This document shows positions 8,401-16,714 of a DNA stretch of 64,000 bases, piece after piece; position 1 is the stretch's first letter, and every line of letters starts with the position of its first letter. The stretch is from positions 1 to 64,000 of the forward strand of contig JAVLCC010000007.1 in NCBI GenBank assembly GCA_031580995.1, given 5' to 3'. The position numbers and the translations under genes were made by a program. A model generated the notes under the pieces. The model worked only from the letters and a program-made list of their open reading frames with translations, was not told the DNA's origin and did not search any database. The stretch is from CAJXVY01 sp031580995. Lineage in GTDB: Bacteria > Actinomycetota > Actinomycetes > Actinomycetales > Microbacteriaceae.

Positions 8401-9558
8401 TTATCCTCCCGAAACCGAAAGTTCTGCCTCGAGTAATTCCCTGCTGTGGTGTTCGCTGAGCTTGCGACTGTCAAGCCAATTTTCGGGTAGAACGCATTTC
8501 TTCTTTGCATTTCCCTGCCTGCCTCGCGGACCCTCAGCCTCTTCACCTGGATAAGGTAAATCTCCATCTAGCTTAGAGAGAATTTCCTCCATCTGTTCAA
8601 TACTTTCAACACGTGCCAGTGCTGAGCGAATTTCTCCACCAACTGGATACCCCTTGAAATACCAAGCCACATGTTTCCTGATATCCCTGCAAGCGTGCTC
8701 CTCGTTTTCAAAAAACTCCACCAGTAGTTCAGCGTGCTTTCTAAAAGCTTGCACAACTCCACCCAGATCAGGCTGCATCTTTTCCACCTGAATATCTGCA
8801 TTTGGATTTTCTAGATACTGATTTATTGCCTGTTCTAAATCCCTGAATAACCAAGGCCTTCCAAGGCAACCTCGACCGACAACAATCCCGTCAACTCCGG
8901 TTTGTTTCATCATTTGCACTGCATCCGATGCACTCCAGATGTCTCCATTTCCCAATACCTGCACATCTGGAAGGCTCTCTCGCAACTCAGCAATTGCTTG
9001 CCAGTCTGCTTTTCCGCTGTAATACTGCACCGCTGTTCTGCCATGCAGGGCAACCGCACTAACACCAGCGTCTCGGGCGGCTTTGCTGGCATCCAGAAAA
9101 GTTAGATGGTCATCATCTATGCCTTTTCGCATCTTCACCGTAACTGGAACATCCCCGGCACTTTTCACGGCTTGTTTGACAATTGCCTCGAATAGATCTT
9201 CCTTCCAAGGAAGAGCTGCTCCGCCGCCTTTTCTGGTGACCTTTGGAACTGGGCAACCAAAGTTGAGATCAATGTGGTCTGCTCGGTCCCTTTCTAAAAG
9301 CATCTCAACGGCTTCACCGATTGTTTTTGGCTCCACCCCATACAGTTGCACCGAGCGAATTTTTTCGCTTTCGTGATGACTGGCTAATCTCCAAGAGGTT
9401 GGGTTTTCCTCAACCAAAGCTCTGGAGGTGACCATCTCCGCAACGTATAGCCCGCCACCATATTCCTGACAAAGTCTTCTAAAAGCGGTGTTGGTAATCC
9501 CCGCCATTGGCGCCAAGACCACTGGCGTTTTTATTTGGTGAGAGCCGTATTGAAGCAA
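8401..9558 (-). CDS. dusB: tRNA-dihydrouridine synthase
   Basis: FMN enzyme that reduces uridine to dihydrouridine in tRNA D loops. The start of the TIM barrel reads PVVLAPMAGITNTAFRRLC, the catalytic cysteine is Cys102 in NFGCP, and the FMN phosphate motifs GNGDI and VGRGCLGRPW are present in the second half. 385 residues, DusB type. The start is TTG at 9558, placed directly after the glyS stop (TAATTG), which suggests translational coupling. No in-frame ATG would keep the conserved first strand. Confidence 0.93.
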   Translation of the reverse strand: MLQYGSHQIKTPVVLAPMAGITNTAFRRLCQEYGGGLYVAEMVTSRALVEENPTSWRLASHHESEKIRSVQLYGVEPKTIGEAVEMLLERDRADHIDLNFGCPVPKVTRKGGGAALPWKEDLFEAIVKQAVKSAGDVPVTVKMRKGIDDDHLTFLDASKAARDAGVSAVALHGRTAVQYYSGKADWQAIAELRESLPDVQVLGNGDIWSASDAVQMMKQTGVDGIVVGRGCLGRPWLFRDLEQAINQYLENPNADIQVEKMQPDLGGVVQAFRKHAELLVEFFENEEHACRDIRKHVAWYFKGYPVGGEIRSALARVESIEQMEEILSKLDGDLPYPGEEAEGPRGRQGNAKKKCVLPENWLDSRKLSEHHSRELLEAELSVSGG

Positions 9559-10935
9559 TTAGACCAATTTCTCAGCCAAGTAGCTAACCACTTTATCCAG
9601 TGGAATTCGCTTTTGTTCCATGCTGTCTCGCTCGCGAATAGTCACCGCTTGATCATCTTTGGTTTCAAAATCGACCGTGATGCAAAACGGAGTTCCGATT
9701 TCATCTTGCCTGCGATAGCGACGACCGATGGCTGCGCTCTCATCGTATTCAATATTCCAGATTTGCCTGAGCTTATCTGCCAATTCTTTGGCAATCGGGG
9801 TCAATTCCTCATGCTTACTCAGTGGCAATACGGCAGCTTTCACAGGTGCCAATCTTGGGTGGAGCTTCAAAACTGTTCTGGTGTCAGTTCCGCCCTTAGC
9901 GTTTGGAACCTCTTCCTCTTGATAGGCATCCACCAAAAACGCCATCAGAGATCTGGTTAGACCTGCAGCGGGTTCGATTACAAACGGAGTCCAGCGCTCC
10001 CCCTCTGTCTGGTCAAAATAACTTAGGTCCACGCCTGAGTGCTGAGAGTGAGTGGATAGGTCAAAGTTTGTCCTGTTTGCAACTCCCTCAAGCTCACCAA
10101 ACTCTCCACCTTGGAAACCAAATCGATATTCAATATCAACAGTTCGCTTCGAGTAATGCGAGAGTTTGTCTTTGGGGTGTTCAAAAAGTCTTAGGTTTTC
10201 AGGATCAATTCCCAAATTCACATACCAGTTGTATCTCTGATCAATCCAGTATTCATGCCAATCCTCATCAGTTCCCGGCTTCACAAAGAATTCCATTTCC
10301 ATCTGCTCAAACTCACGAGTTCTGAAAATGAAATTTCCAGGAGTGATTTCATTACGGAAGCTTTTGCCCATTTGACCGATTCCAAACGGAGGCTTCATGC
10401 GGGCGGTGTTTAGGACGTTATTGAAATTCACAAAGATACCCTGGGCTGTCTCTGGCCGAAGATAGTGAAGACCCGACTCATCCTCGACTGGTCCAAGGGT
10501 TGTTTTCAGCAATCCGTTAAATAACTTCGGCTCAGTCCAAATGTCTTTATTTCCACAGTTTGGACACGCGATATCAGAGATGCTTTCTGGAGGGCGTCCT
10601 TTTTTCTCCTCAAAAGCTTCTTCTAAATGATCTGCTCTGAAGCGTCTGTGACAACTTGTGCACTCAATCAGCGGGTCCACAAACTCCTGAACGTGGCCAC
10701 TGGCCTCCCAAACTGATTTGGGCAGAATAATCGAGCTGTCTAGCCCCACCACATCTTCACGGGAGCTAACAACAGCCCTCCACCACTCGCGCTTAATGGC
10801 CTCTTTGAGCTCAACACCCAAGGGGCCATAATCCCAGGCAGAACGAGACCCGCCATAAATCTCTCCAGCTTGGAAAACAAATCCCCTGCGTTTAGCGAGA
10901 GAAATGACCTGGTCGAGTTTCGATTGCGCTGCCAT
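9559..10935 (-). CDS. glyQS: Glycyl-tRNA synthetase, dimeric (alpha2) type
   Basis: Class II synthetase charging tRNA-Gly; a tRNA-Gly gene lies at about 60.8 kb. 458 residues, the single-chain form also found in mycobacteria and eukaryotes rather than the GlyQ/GlyS tetramer. A four-cysteine site is visible (CTSC at 92-95, CPNC at 124-127). Motif 2 region FRNEITPGNFIFRTREF and motif 3 region GLTRSLMAFLVDAY are intact. ATG start with AAAGG about 5 bases upstream. The gene lies 29 bp after uppS. Confidence 0.97.
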   Translation of the reverse strand: MAAQSKLDQVISLAKRRGFVFQAGEIYGGSRSAWDYGPLGVELKEAIKREWWRAVVSSREDVVGLDSSIILPKSVWEASGHVQEFVDPLIECTSCHRRFRADHLEEAFEEKKGRPPESISDIACPNCGNKDIWTEPKLFNGLLKTTLGPVEDESGLHYLRPETAQGIFVNFNNVLNTARMKPPFGIGQMGKSFRNEITPGNFIFRTREFEQMEMEFFVKPGTDEDWHEYWIDQRYNWYVNLGIDPENLRLFEHPKDKLSHYSKRTVDIEYRFGFQGGEFGELEGVANRTNFDLSTHSQHSGVDLSYFDQTEGERWTPFVIEPAAGLTRSLMAFLVDAYQEEEVPNAKGGTDTRTVLKLHPRLAPVKAAVLPLSKHEELTPIAKELADKLRQIWNIEYDESAAIGRRYRRQDEIGTPFCITVDFETKDDQAVTIRERDSMEQKRIPLDKVVSYLAEKLV

Positions 10936-10964
10936 CTAAGCCTTTCTTAGGGTGAACCTCTAGT

Positions 10965-11723
10965 TTAGCCTTCACCTGGGCTGTCTTTGGCGGAGCCAAA
11001 GCGCCTGTCTCTTGACTGGAAGACATCAACAGCATCCCAAAGTGTTTCCCTTGTGAAATCCGGCCACAAAGTTTCACTAAAAACCATCTCAGCATAGCTA
11101 GATTGCCAGGGTAGGAAGTTACTGATTCTTTGTTCTCCACTGGAGCGGATAAATAAATCAACATCAGGCAGACTGGGTTGATATAAAGCCTTGTTCAGGC
11201 TTTTTTCGGTGATTCTCTCTGGGTCTAACTCATTATTTTTTGCCTGCCTTGCGAGTTTTTTGGCAGCATTCACCAACTCATGCCGACCTCCATAGTTCAC
11301 ACACATGTTCAAGGTCATTTTCTTTAGGTGTGAAGTCATCTGCTCTGACTCCCGAAGCTCTCTGATGACACTTTTCCAGAGTCTTTTCTCAGAACCGGAC
11401 CAAACAACCCTGACCTGCCAGTCAATTAGTTGCTCACGCCTTCGTCTTAGTACATCCCTATTGAACCCCATCAGAAATTTCACCTCTTCGGGATCTCTTT
11501 TCCAGTTTTCGGTTGAAAAAGCGTAGGCACTTACGGCCTCAACCCCTATTTCCAAAGCACCGCTAACAACTTCCAACAGCGCCTGCTCACCAGCTTTGTG
11601 ACCCTCTGTCCTTGGAAGCCCACGTTGATTTGCCCATCTTCCGTTGCCGTCCATGACAATTGCTATGTGTCTTGGCACCTTTTGAAATTTTGGTGCGGGT
11701 CTTTTGGGGTCTCGATAACTCAT
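10965..11723 (-). CDS. uppS: Isoprenyl transferase (undecaprenyl diphosphate synthase family)
   Basis: cis-Prenyltransferase that extends a short allylic diphosphate with isopentenyl diphosphate to give the lipid carrier for cell-wall synthesis. Visible motifs: IVMDGNGRWA with catalytic Asp25, GHKAG, and RSSGEQRISNFLPWQ near the C terminus. The open frame reaches 11771, but ATG at 11723 overlaps the recO stop by one base (TGATG) and gives a normal 252 residues, so I use that start. Chain length (C50 or decaprenyl, as in some actinobacteria) is not visible. Confidence 0.94.
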   Translation of the reverse strand: MSYRDPKRPAPKFQKVPRHIAIVMDGNGRWANQRGLPRTEGHKAGEQALLEVVSGALEIGVEAVSAYAFSTENWKRDPEEVKFLMGFNRDVLRRRREQLIDWQVRVVWSGSEKRLWKSVIRELRESEQMTSHLKKMTLNMCVNYGGRHELVNAAKKLARQAKNNELDPERITEKSLNKALYQPSLPDVDLFIRSSGEQRISNFLPWQSSYAEMVFSETLWPDFTRETLWDAVDVFQSRDRRFGSAKDSPGEG

Positions 11724-12445
11724 CAGCTCTCCGTGATGTTCATGGATTTCAAACCACGCTCCAAATGCCACTGCATAAAGGCTCGAATTATGCCACCTGC
11801 CTGTTCGGCAGAAAAACTATCAGCACCTTCAACCATTGACCAATCACCACTTAGTAAAGCTCCCAGCAAAATCATTGTGTTGGGGTGCAGTCTTGTGGCC
11901 TCAGGAGGTGCACACTGTTCACAAACAGCACCACCCACTTGCACCAAGAATCTCTCGTGGGGTCCATCTGCCTGACACCCTGCACATTGGTCAAAACTTG
12001 GTGTCCAGCCAGAGAGAGATAAAGCCCTAAGTTGATAAGAATTTGCTATCGCGTAGGCATCATGCTCGAGTCTGGATAAAGATCGCAAAGCACCCATGAG
12101 CAATTGATAGTGCTGCTGGGTAGAAGTCTCTCGAGTCAATCGCTCAGCTGTTTCCAAGATCTTGCTACCCGCAAGATAGGAATCATAATCAGCAACAATC
12201 TGCTTTCCATAGCTCGCTACCGTTTCAACCTGAGTGACGACATCGAGTGACTTGCCCTTATAAAACTGAGCTTCCACCGCCATGAACGGTTCTAACCTGG
12301 CTCCGAATTTTGAGGAGGTTTTGCGGACTCCTTTTGCAACCGCCCGAATCTGCCCTGAGTTTTTACTCAGAAGCGTGATAATTCGATCGGTCTCACCCAA
12401 TTTATGGGTTCGGAGGACAATTCCCTCTTCTTTAAACTGTGGCAC
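11723..12445 (-). CDS. recO: DNA repair protein RecO
   Basis: Single-strand annealing and RecA-loading mediator of the RecFOR pathway. The N-terminal OB-fold opens with EEGIVLRTHKLGETDRIITLL. The C-terminal zinc site is complete (Cys154, Cys157, Cys175, Cys178). 240 residues is usual. The start is GTG 12445 with no Shine-Dalgarno; GATACT lies exactly 6 bases upstream, so the mRNA is probably leaderless. The gene heads the recO-uppS-glyS-dusB-dgt-dnaG run. Confidence 0.94.
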   Translation of the reverse strand: MPQFKEEGIVLRTHKLGETDRIITLLSKNSGQIRAVAKGVRKTSSKFGARLEPFMAVEAQFYKGKSLDVVTQVETVASYGKQIVADYDSYLAGSKILETAERLTRETSTQQHYQLLMGALRSLSRLEHDAYAIANSYQLRALSLSGWTPSFDQCAGCQADGPHERFLVQVGGAVCEQCAPPEATRLHPNTMILLGALLSGDWSMVEGADSFSAEQAGGIIRAFMQWHLERGLKSMNITES

Positions 12446-12451
12446 CTAAAA

Positions 12452-12457
12452 AGTATC
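12452..12457 (-). promoter_or_regulatory. -10-like element GATACT for recO (leaderless mRNA likely)
   Basis: GATACT, then six bases, then GTG. The same hexamer and spacing precede the VKOR gene at 48200. There is no Shine-Dalgarno. No consensus -35 is evident 16-18 bp upstream. Confidence 0.5.
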
Positions 12458-12484
12458 CACCATTGAGCCTTGTTTTCGCAGAAG

Positions 12485-14218
12485 CTATACCCGGAGAGCT
12501 CTGTTTACTCCTGAAATCAGTGCTTTTAGGCTTGCTGTTGCAATATCACCGTCAATGCCAACACCCCACAGAGGGTCACCATCATCGACTTTTAGTTCAA
12601 TGTATGCAGCAGCTTGGGCGTCCCCAGATGCACTCAGAGTGTGCTCTACGTAATCCAATAGGTCAATCTGCATTCCTTTTTCATTGAGAATTTCAATGAA
12701 GGCAGAGATTGGGCCATTGCCGCTCCCTTTTTGCTCGTGAACCTGATCTCCATCACGCAATTCAACAGTCAGGCTAACCTCGCCACTCATGTCACTTTCG
12801 GATGCAGTTCTCATAAGCTCCAGTCGCCCCCACCTCTGATGCTCCTCTTCGCCTGGAAGATACTCATCCATGAAGGAGTGCCAGAGTTGTTGGGAGCTAA
12901 TTTCTCCACCGTTGGAATCCGCCAATTCCTGAACCACTCTAGAAAACTCAATTTGCAGTCTTCTTGGGAGGTCTAGGTGGTAATCGCTTTTCAGAAGATA
13001 GGCAACTCCACCTTTTCCACTCTGCGAGTTAACCCGAATGATTGCCTCATAGCTTCGATTGAGATCATATGGATCGATTGGTAGATATGGCACTTCCCAA
13101 TTAACCGTGTGTCTTGAGCCACCTTCGGTTTCAGCAATCCGGTCAAGATCCTCCAGACCTTTCTTGATTGCATCCTGGTGAGATCCACTAAATGCGGTGA
13201 ACACCAAATCGCCACCATAGGGACTTCTCTCGGGGACTGGCATTTGATTGCAATATTCAACGGTTCTTCTGATTTCATCAATGTCGCTGAAATCAATCAT
13301 TGGGTCGATACCCTGACTGAACAGGTTTAGCCCCAGCGTTACAAGATCAACATTGCCTGTTCTCTCGCCGTTACCAAACAAACAACCTTCGATTCGATCG
13401 GCACCTGCCTGATAACCAAGCTCAGCCGCTGCAACCGCGGTGCCACGATCGTTATGAGGGTGTAGAGAGAGCAGAATGTTTTCTCTTGGGATCAAGTGAT
13501 TGCTCATCCATTCAATGCTGTCTGCATAAACATTTGGAGTTGTCATCTCAACCGTTGCCGGAAGATTGATGACGAGCTTTTTATCGCTTGTTGGTTTTAT
13601 TATCTCTGCAACGGCATTACAAACATCAACCGCATACTCCAATTCAGTCCCCGTATAGCTTTCGGGGCTGTATTCGTAGTAAACCTGCGTTTCTGGAATT
13701 GTCTTCTCTAATTCCAAACAAACTGTGGCAGCATCGGTGGCAATTTTTTTGATTTCCTCTTTGTCTGCCCTAAATACAACTCTTCTTTGCAAAACAGAGG
13801 TCGAGTTATAAAAATGCACAATTGCCTTTTTGGCACCCTTGATTGACTCGTAGGTTCTCTCAATAAGGTGTCTTCTGGATTGGGTTAGTACTTGAATGGA
13901 AACATCATCCGGGATGAGGTCTTCCTCAATTAGTTGCCTTACAAAATCAAAATCTGTCTGCGATGCGGATGGGAAACCGACTTCAATTTCTTTGTAGCCC
14001 ATTTGCACCAATAGCTCAAACATCTTTAGCTTGCGTTCAGGACTCATTGGGTCGATTAGTGCTTGATTTCCATCACGAAGATCAACCGCACACCATCTTG
14101 GAGCTTTATCGATGATTTTGTCTGGCCAGCTTCGGTTCTCAAGCTTTACTTCAATTTGCTTATGAAAGGGTTTATACCTAGAAAAAGGCATACCCGAGGG
14201 CTTTTGATTATTTTCCAA
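12485..14218 (-). CDS. leuA: 2-isopropylmalate synthase
   Basis: First committed enzyme of leucine synthesis: joins acetyl-CoA and 2-oxoisovalerate. 577 residues, the long actinobacterial form. DLRDGNQAL at 46-54 carries the metal/catalytic residues, HPHNDRG near residue 255 supplies metal-binding histidines, and a C-terminal leucine-feedback domain follows from about residue 450. The start is TTG at 14218, with GGAG 7 bases upstream; an ATG at 14231 is out of frame and meets a stop after seven codons. The leader upstream encodes a leucine-rich peptide and a hairpin (separate entries), so expression is probably tied to charged tRNA-Leu. Confidence 0.96.
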   Translation of the reverse strand: MENNQKPSGMPFSRYKPFHKQIEVKLENRSWPDKIIDKAPRWCAVDLRDGNQALIDPMSPERKLKMFELLVQMGYKEIEVGFPSASQTDFDFVRQLIEEDLIPDDVSIQVLTQSRRHLIERTYESIKGAKKAIVHFYNSTSVLQRRVVFRADKEEIKKIATDAATVCLELEKTIPETQVYYEYSPESYTGTELEYAVDVCNAVAEIIKPTSDKKLVINLPATVEMTTPNVYADSIEWMSNHLIPRENILLSLHPHNDRGTAVAAAELGYQAGADRIEGCLFGNGERTGNVDLVTLGLNLFSQGIDPMIDFSDIDEIRRTVEYCNQMPVPERSPYGGDLVFTAFSGSHQDAIKKGLEDLDRIAETEGGSRHTVNWEVPYLPIDPYDLNRSYEAIIRVNSQSGKGGVAYLLKSDYHLDLPRRLQIEFSRVVQELADSNGGEISSQQLWHSFMDEYLPGEEEHQRWGRLELMRTASESDMSGEVSLTVELRDGDQVHEQKGSGNGPISAFIEILNEKGMQIDLLDYVEHTLSASGDAQAAAYIELKVDDGDPLWGVGIDGDIATASLKALISGVNRALRV

Positions 14219-14228
14219 TTGTTTTCTC

Positions 14229-14327
14229 CATGCTTTTTAGAATTTTTAGCGGCCGAAACCCTCCGCGACGAGCTGGGCCAAAAACTAGGCCTCGTCGCGG
14301 CCACTAAGTAGCAGCTGGAAAAGCATG
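14229..14327 (-). promoter_or_regulatory. leuA leader RNA: leader-peptide-dependent hairpin and long-range pairing
   Basis: Seen directly: CCGCGACGAG and CTCGTCGCGG (14291-14300 and 14263-14272) form a perfect 10-bp stem, extended apically by GCC/GGC after a bulge, with the leader-peptide stop codon in the apical loop. A lower stem, UAGUGG with CCGCUA (14301-14306 and 14247-14252), can stack below with a 10-base bulge. The first bases of the leader, AUGCUUUU (14319-14326), are complementary to AAAAGCAU (14230-14237), which ends right at the leuA GGAG Shine-Dalgarno. No U-run follows the hairpin, so control would be at translation rather than by intrinsic termination. Inferred: leucine-starved ribosomes stalled at the Leu codons change this fold. 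Confidence 0.65.
14285..14326 (-). CDS. leuL: Leucine-rich leader peptide of leuA, 13 residues
   Basis: Short frame reading MLFQLLLSGRDEA then TAG, between era and leuA on the leuA strand. Four of the first seven residues are leucine, three in a row (CTG CTA CTT). The codons after them form the 5' arm of the leader hairpin, and the stop lies in the hairpin loop, the classical arrangement of an amino-acid attenuator. No Shine-Dalgarno precedes the ATG; a promoter (TTGGTC, 17 bp, TAGTTT) places the transcript start at the A of this ATG, so the leader mRNA is probably leaderless. Confidence 0.7.
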   Translation of the reverse strand: MLFQLLLSGRDEA

Positions 14328-14332
14328 AGTAA

Positions 14333-14361
14333 AAACTAGCACTAAAAACCCAGACGACCAA
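14333..14361 (-). promoter_or_regulatory. Promoter of the leuL-leuA transcript
   Basis: -35-like TTGGTC (14356-14361) and -10-like TAGTTT (14333-14338) with a 17-bp spacer, lying in the last codons and just past the stop of era. The predicted start point, 7 bases after the -10, is base 14326, the A of the leader ATG. Inferred from spacing and sequence only. Confidence 0.5.
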
Positions 14362-15208
14362 GTAGCTTCGGATCCTGCTGCCAGTCTTTCGATACCCTCA
14401 CATGCAGATGAAGCTTTGTTGGTTTTGATGTAATTTTTCTAATGTTGCGCTGGGAACGTTGGCGAATCTGACTTAGACGCTCACCTTTATTGCCGATAAT
14501 GATGCCTTTTTGACTGTCTCTTTCAACATGGATTGAGACGTGCATCTCATCCCCATTCCACTCATCCATAGTCACTGCCAGTGAGTGAGGGAGTTCGTTT
14601 TCTAAAAACCCAAGTGCTGACTCTCTAACCTCTTCGCAAGCTCGGTCGGCATCACTCAGCTCAGTTATGGTTTCTTCTGGATAAAGTCTTTCCGATTCGG
14701 GCATCATGGCGATTGCAATCTCAGCCAGCAGGTCGATTTGTTTATCTGTTTTTGAACTAACCGGAATGATTTCATCCCAGTCAAATGCAGCTGCAAGTGA
14801 CATAAGTCTCTCTGCAGTTTTTTCAGGGCCAACCAAATCGGTTTTGGTCAATAAAGCAATCTTCTTGGGCTTTTTATAGCCCTGCATTTGCTCGATGATT
14901 CTTTTATCCCCTGGTCCCAATTCCTCATTGGCGGGTGAGCAGAAACCAATGACGTCCATATCTGAAAGTTCTGATTCGACCAAGTCATTCAGTCTCTGTC
15001 CAAGCAAGGTTCTGGGTTTATGCAATCCCGGTGTGTCAACAATGATTAGTTGACCGTTTTCGGTGTTTTTTATGCCCCTAATCGCTTTTCTGGTGGTCTG
15101 CGGGCGGTCGGAAGTAATTGCTATTTTCTGCCCCACCAGAGCGTTTGTGAGTGATGATTTACCGGTATTGGGGCGACCGACAAAGGAAATGAAGCCTGCT
15201 CTAATCAT
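14342..15208 (-). CDS. era: GTPase Era
   Basis: Ribosome-assembly GTPase that binds the 3' end of 16S rRNA. G1 GRPNTGKSS at residues 11-19, G3 DTPG at about 58-61 and G4 TKTD near 121 are intact, and the last 75 residues form the KH domain (IGNKGERLSQIRQRSQ). 288 residues. ATG start; it overlaps the end of the upstream CBS-domain gene by 8 bases. The phoH-ybeY-corC-era order is a widely conserved ribosome-maturation cluster. Confidence 0.97.
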   Translation of the reverse strand: MIRAGFISFVGRPNTGKSSLTNALVGQKIAITSDRPQTTRKAIRGIKNTENGQLIIVDTPGLHKPRTLLGQRLNDLVESELSDMDVIGFCSPANEELGPGDKRIIEQMQGYKKPKKIALLTKTDLVGPEKTAERLMSLAAAFDWDEIIPVSSKTDKQIDLLAEIAIAMMPESERLYPEETITELSDADRACEEVRESALGFLENELPHSLAVTMDEWNGDEMHVSIHVERDSQKGIIIGNKGERLSQIRQRSQRNIRKITSKPTKLHLHVRVSKDWQQDPKLLGRLGF

Positions 15209-16268
15209 CGGTTTGCTTTGCCAAAATTGATGTTAGCCGGCCGCGCTTCACATCCACTCGCTCCGCGACAAACTCAAAACCATAAGCACTAACCCGTTCG
15301 CCACCACTTGGGAGGCGATCTAATAATTTGATGATCAGTCCACTCACGGTGTCAACATCCTCATCCTCGATATCCAACTCGAAGTGCTCACCAAAAGTTG
15401 AAAGTGACATGCGAGGGTGAACCCGAAATAGGTTTTCGCCAATGGCTGTCAGCTCATCGAGCTCTCGGTCATATTCATCACTGATTTCACCAACCAACTC
15501 TTCGATTAGATCCTCCATTGTCACAAGCCCAGCGATTCCCCCATACTCATCAATAATCAGTGTCAACTGAGTCTGCATTGATTGCATTTGTTGCAAAAGA
15601 TCCACTACCCGCTTGCTCTCGGGGACAAATACCGCTTGTCTGGCGTTACCCTCGGCAGTCTCGCTAAGTAATTTGGCAGGGTTTTCCAAAACTGTCTTTG
15701 CAATGTCTTTCAAAAAAAGCACACCGCGGATATCGTCAGGGCCATCTCCTGTAACTGGCAACCTCGAATGCCCACTGGAGACAAATGCGCTTAGCGCAAC
15801 CTCCAGCGAATCATCGGCGTCAATGGTTCGAATATCAATCCTTGGAACCATCACTTCTCGAACAACGGTTTCCCCGAAATCCTCAATTGATTGCAAAAAC
15901 TCTTTTTCAAACTCTTCGGGGTCAGGAGCCTCCGGTAAAGAAAACAGTTTGAATATCTCCTGCCAAGCAAGGTAAACCCTCTGCAGGCCATTATTGATTG
16001 AATTTGCAAAGCCACCACCGGCCAATTTGCGTCCAACCAGATGTGAGACAACAAGCGCAATGCTGACAACAGCTAGTGCAACTAAAACTGCCCAGCCATC
16101 AATCATCTCAGCCATTGCCATCGCAATTAGTGAACCCGCGACTGCCAAAAACATCATCCGCAAATAAATTGCACCTTCGTGAGCCTTTTCGGTGATTTTT
16201 TGCTGAGCCTCCGCAATAGTGAGAAAAAACGCAAAAAGTATTGGGATTATTGCCAAAATTGCTATCAA
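15201..16268 (-). CDS. CNNM/CorC-family membrane protein with CBS pair
   Basis: 355 residues: three N-terminal hydrophobic segments (up to about residue 95), a two-CBS module (about 120-240, with REVMVPRIDIRTID and LTLIIDEYGGIAGLVTMEDL), and a C-terminal CorC_HlyC transporter-associated domain. The family is linked to magnesium or cobalt efflux; older labels call it hemolysin C-like, which is not supported as a toxin. The start is TTG at 16268, overlapping the ybeY stop as TTGA, with GGAGG a few bases upstream. Confidence 0.88.
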   Translation of the reverse strand: MIAILAIIPILFAFFLTIAEAQQKITEKAHEGAIYLRMMFLAVAGSLIAMAMAEMIDGWAVLVALAVVSIALVVSHLVGRKLAGGGFANSINNGLQRVYLAWQEIFKLFSLPEAPDPEEFEKEFLQSIEDFGETVVREVMVPRIDIRTIDADDSLEVALSAFVSSGHSRLPVTGDGPDDIRGVLFLKDIAKTVLENPAKLLSETAEGNARQAVFVPESKRVVDLLQQMQSMQTQLTLIIDEYGGIAGLVTMEDLIEELVGEISDEYDRELDELTAIGENLFRVHPRMSLSTFGEHFELDIEDEDVDTVSGLIIKLLDRLPSGGERVSAYGFEFVAERVDVKRGRLTSILAKQTDD

Positions 16269-16714
16269 CTGAGCTCCTCCGCCTGATAGGAATCCAAAAG
16301 CTCTCGTTGCAGACCAAACATCTCTGCTTCTTGTTCTGGCTCTGCATGATCAAAACCCAGAAGATGCAAAAGCCCGTGGGTCGCTAGAAGCATGATCTCC
16401 TCTGATTCTGTATGCCCAGCTGCATCTGCTTGCAATCTGGCGACCTGCGGACAGATAACAATGTCGCCCAACACCCCATCAGCCTCCGGGTTTCCCGGTC
16501 GGAGTTCATCCATTGGAAAACTCAGAACATCCGTGGGTCCCGGTTCATCCATCCACTTGATGTGTAGATCCTCCATGGGTTGCTCATTCACAAGCAATAC
16601 CGACAGCTCTGCCCTTGAACTCAGGCGAAGATGTTTGAAGTGGTGGGTGAGCATCGACAGAAGCCTTTCGGATTCAATCTCGAAGTCTGATTCATTGTTT
16701 ATCTCAACGCTCAT
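16265..16714 (-). CDS. ybeY: Endoribonuclease YbeY
   Basis: Single-strand endoribonuclease needed for 16S rRNA 3' maturation and ribosome quality control. The zinc motif HGLLHLLGFDH is complete (His113, His117, His123 with the start used here). The open frame reaches 16738, but that would overlap phoH by 35 bases; ATG 16714 with AGGA 5 bases upstream gives 149 residues and an 11-base overlap, so I prefer it. Sits between phoH and the CBS protein, its usual place. Confidence 0.93.
   Translation of the reverse strand: MSVEINNESDFEIESERLLSMLTHHFKHLRLSSRAELSVLLVNEQPMEDLHIKWMDEPGPTDVLSFPMDELRPGNPEADGVLGDIVICPQVARLQADAAGHTESEEIMLLATHGLLHLLGFDHAEPEQEAEMFGLQRELLDSYQAEELS

Noticed and set aside
14191..14231. 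ATG at 14231 as leuA start or as a second leader frame
   Set aside because: It is out of frame with leuA and ends after seven codons. The in-frame TTG at 14218 has GGAG at the right distance.
15201..16268. Hemolysin role for the CBS-domain membrane protein
   Set aside because: The hemolysin label for CorC/HlyC relatives is historical; the domains seen are those of ion transport or its regulation, and no toxin feature is present.
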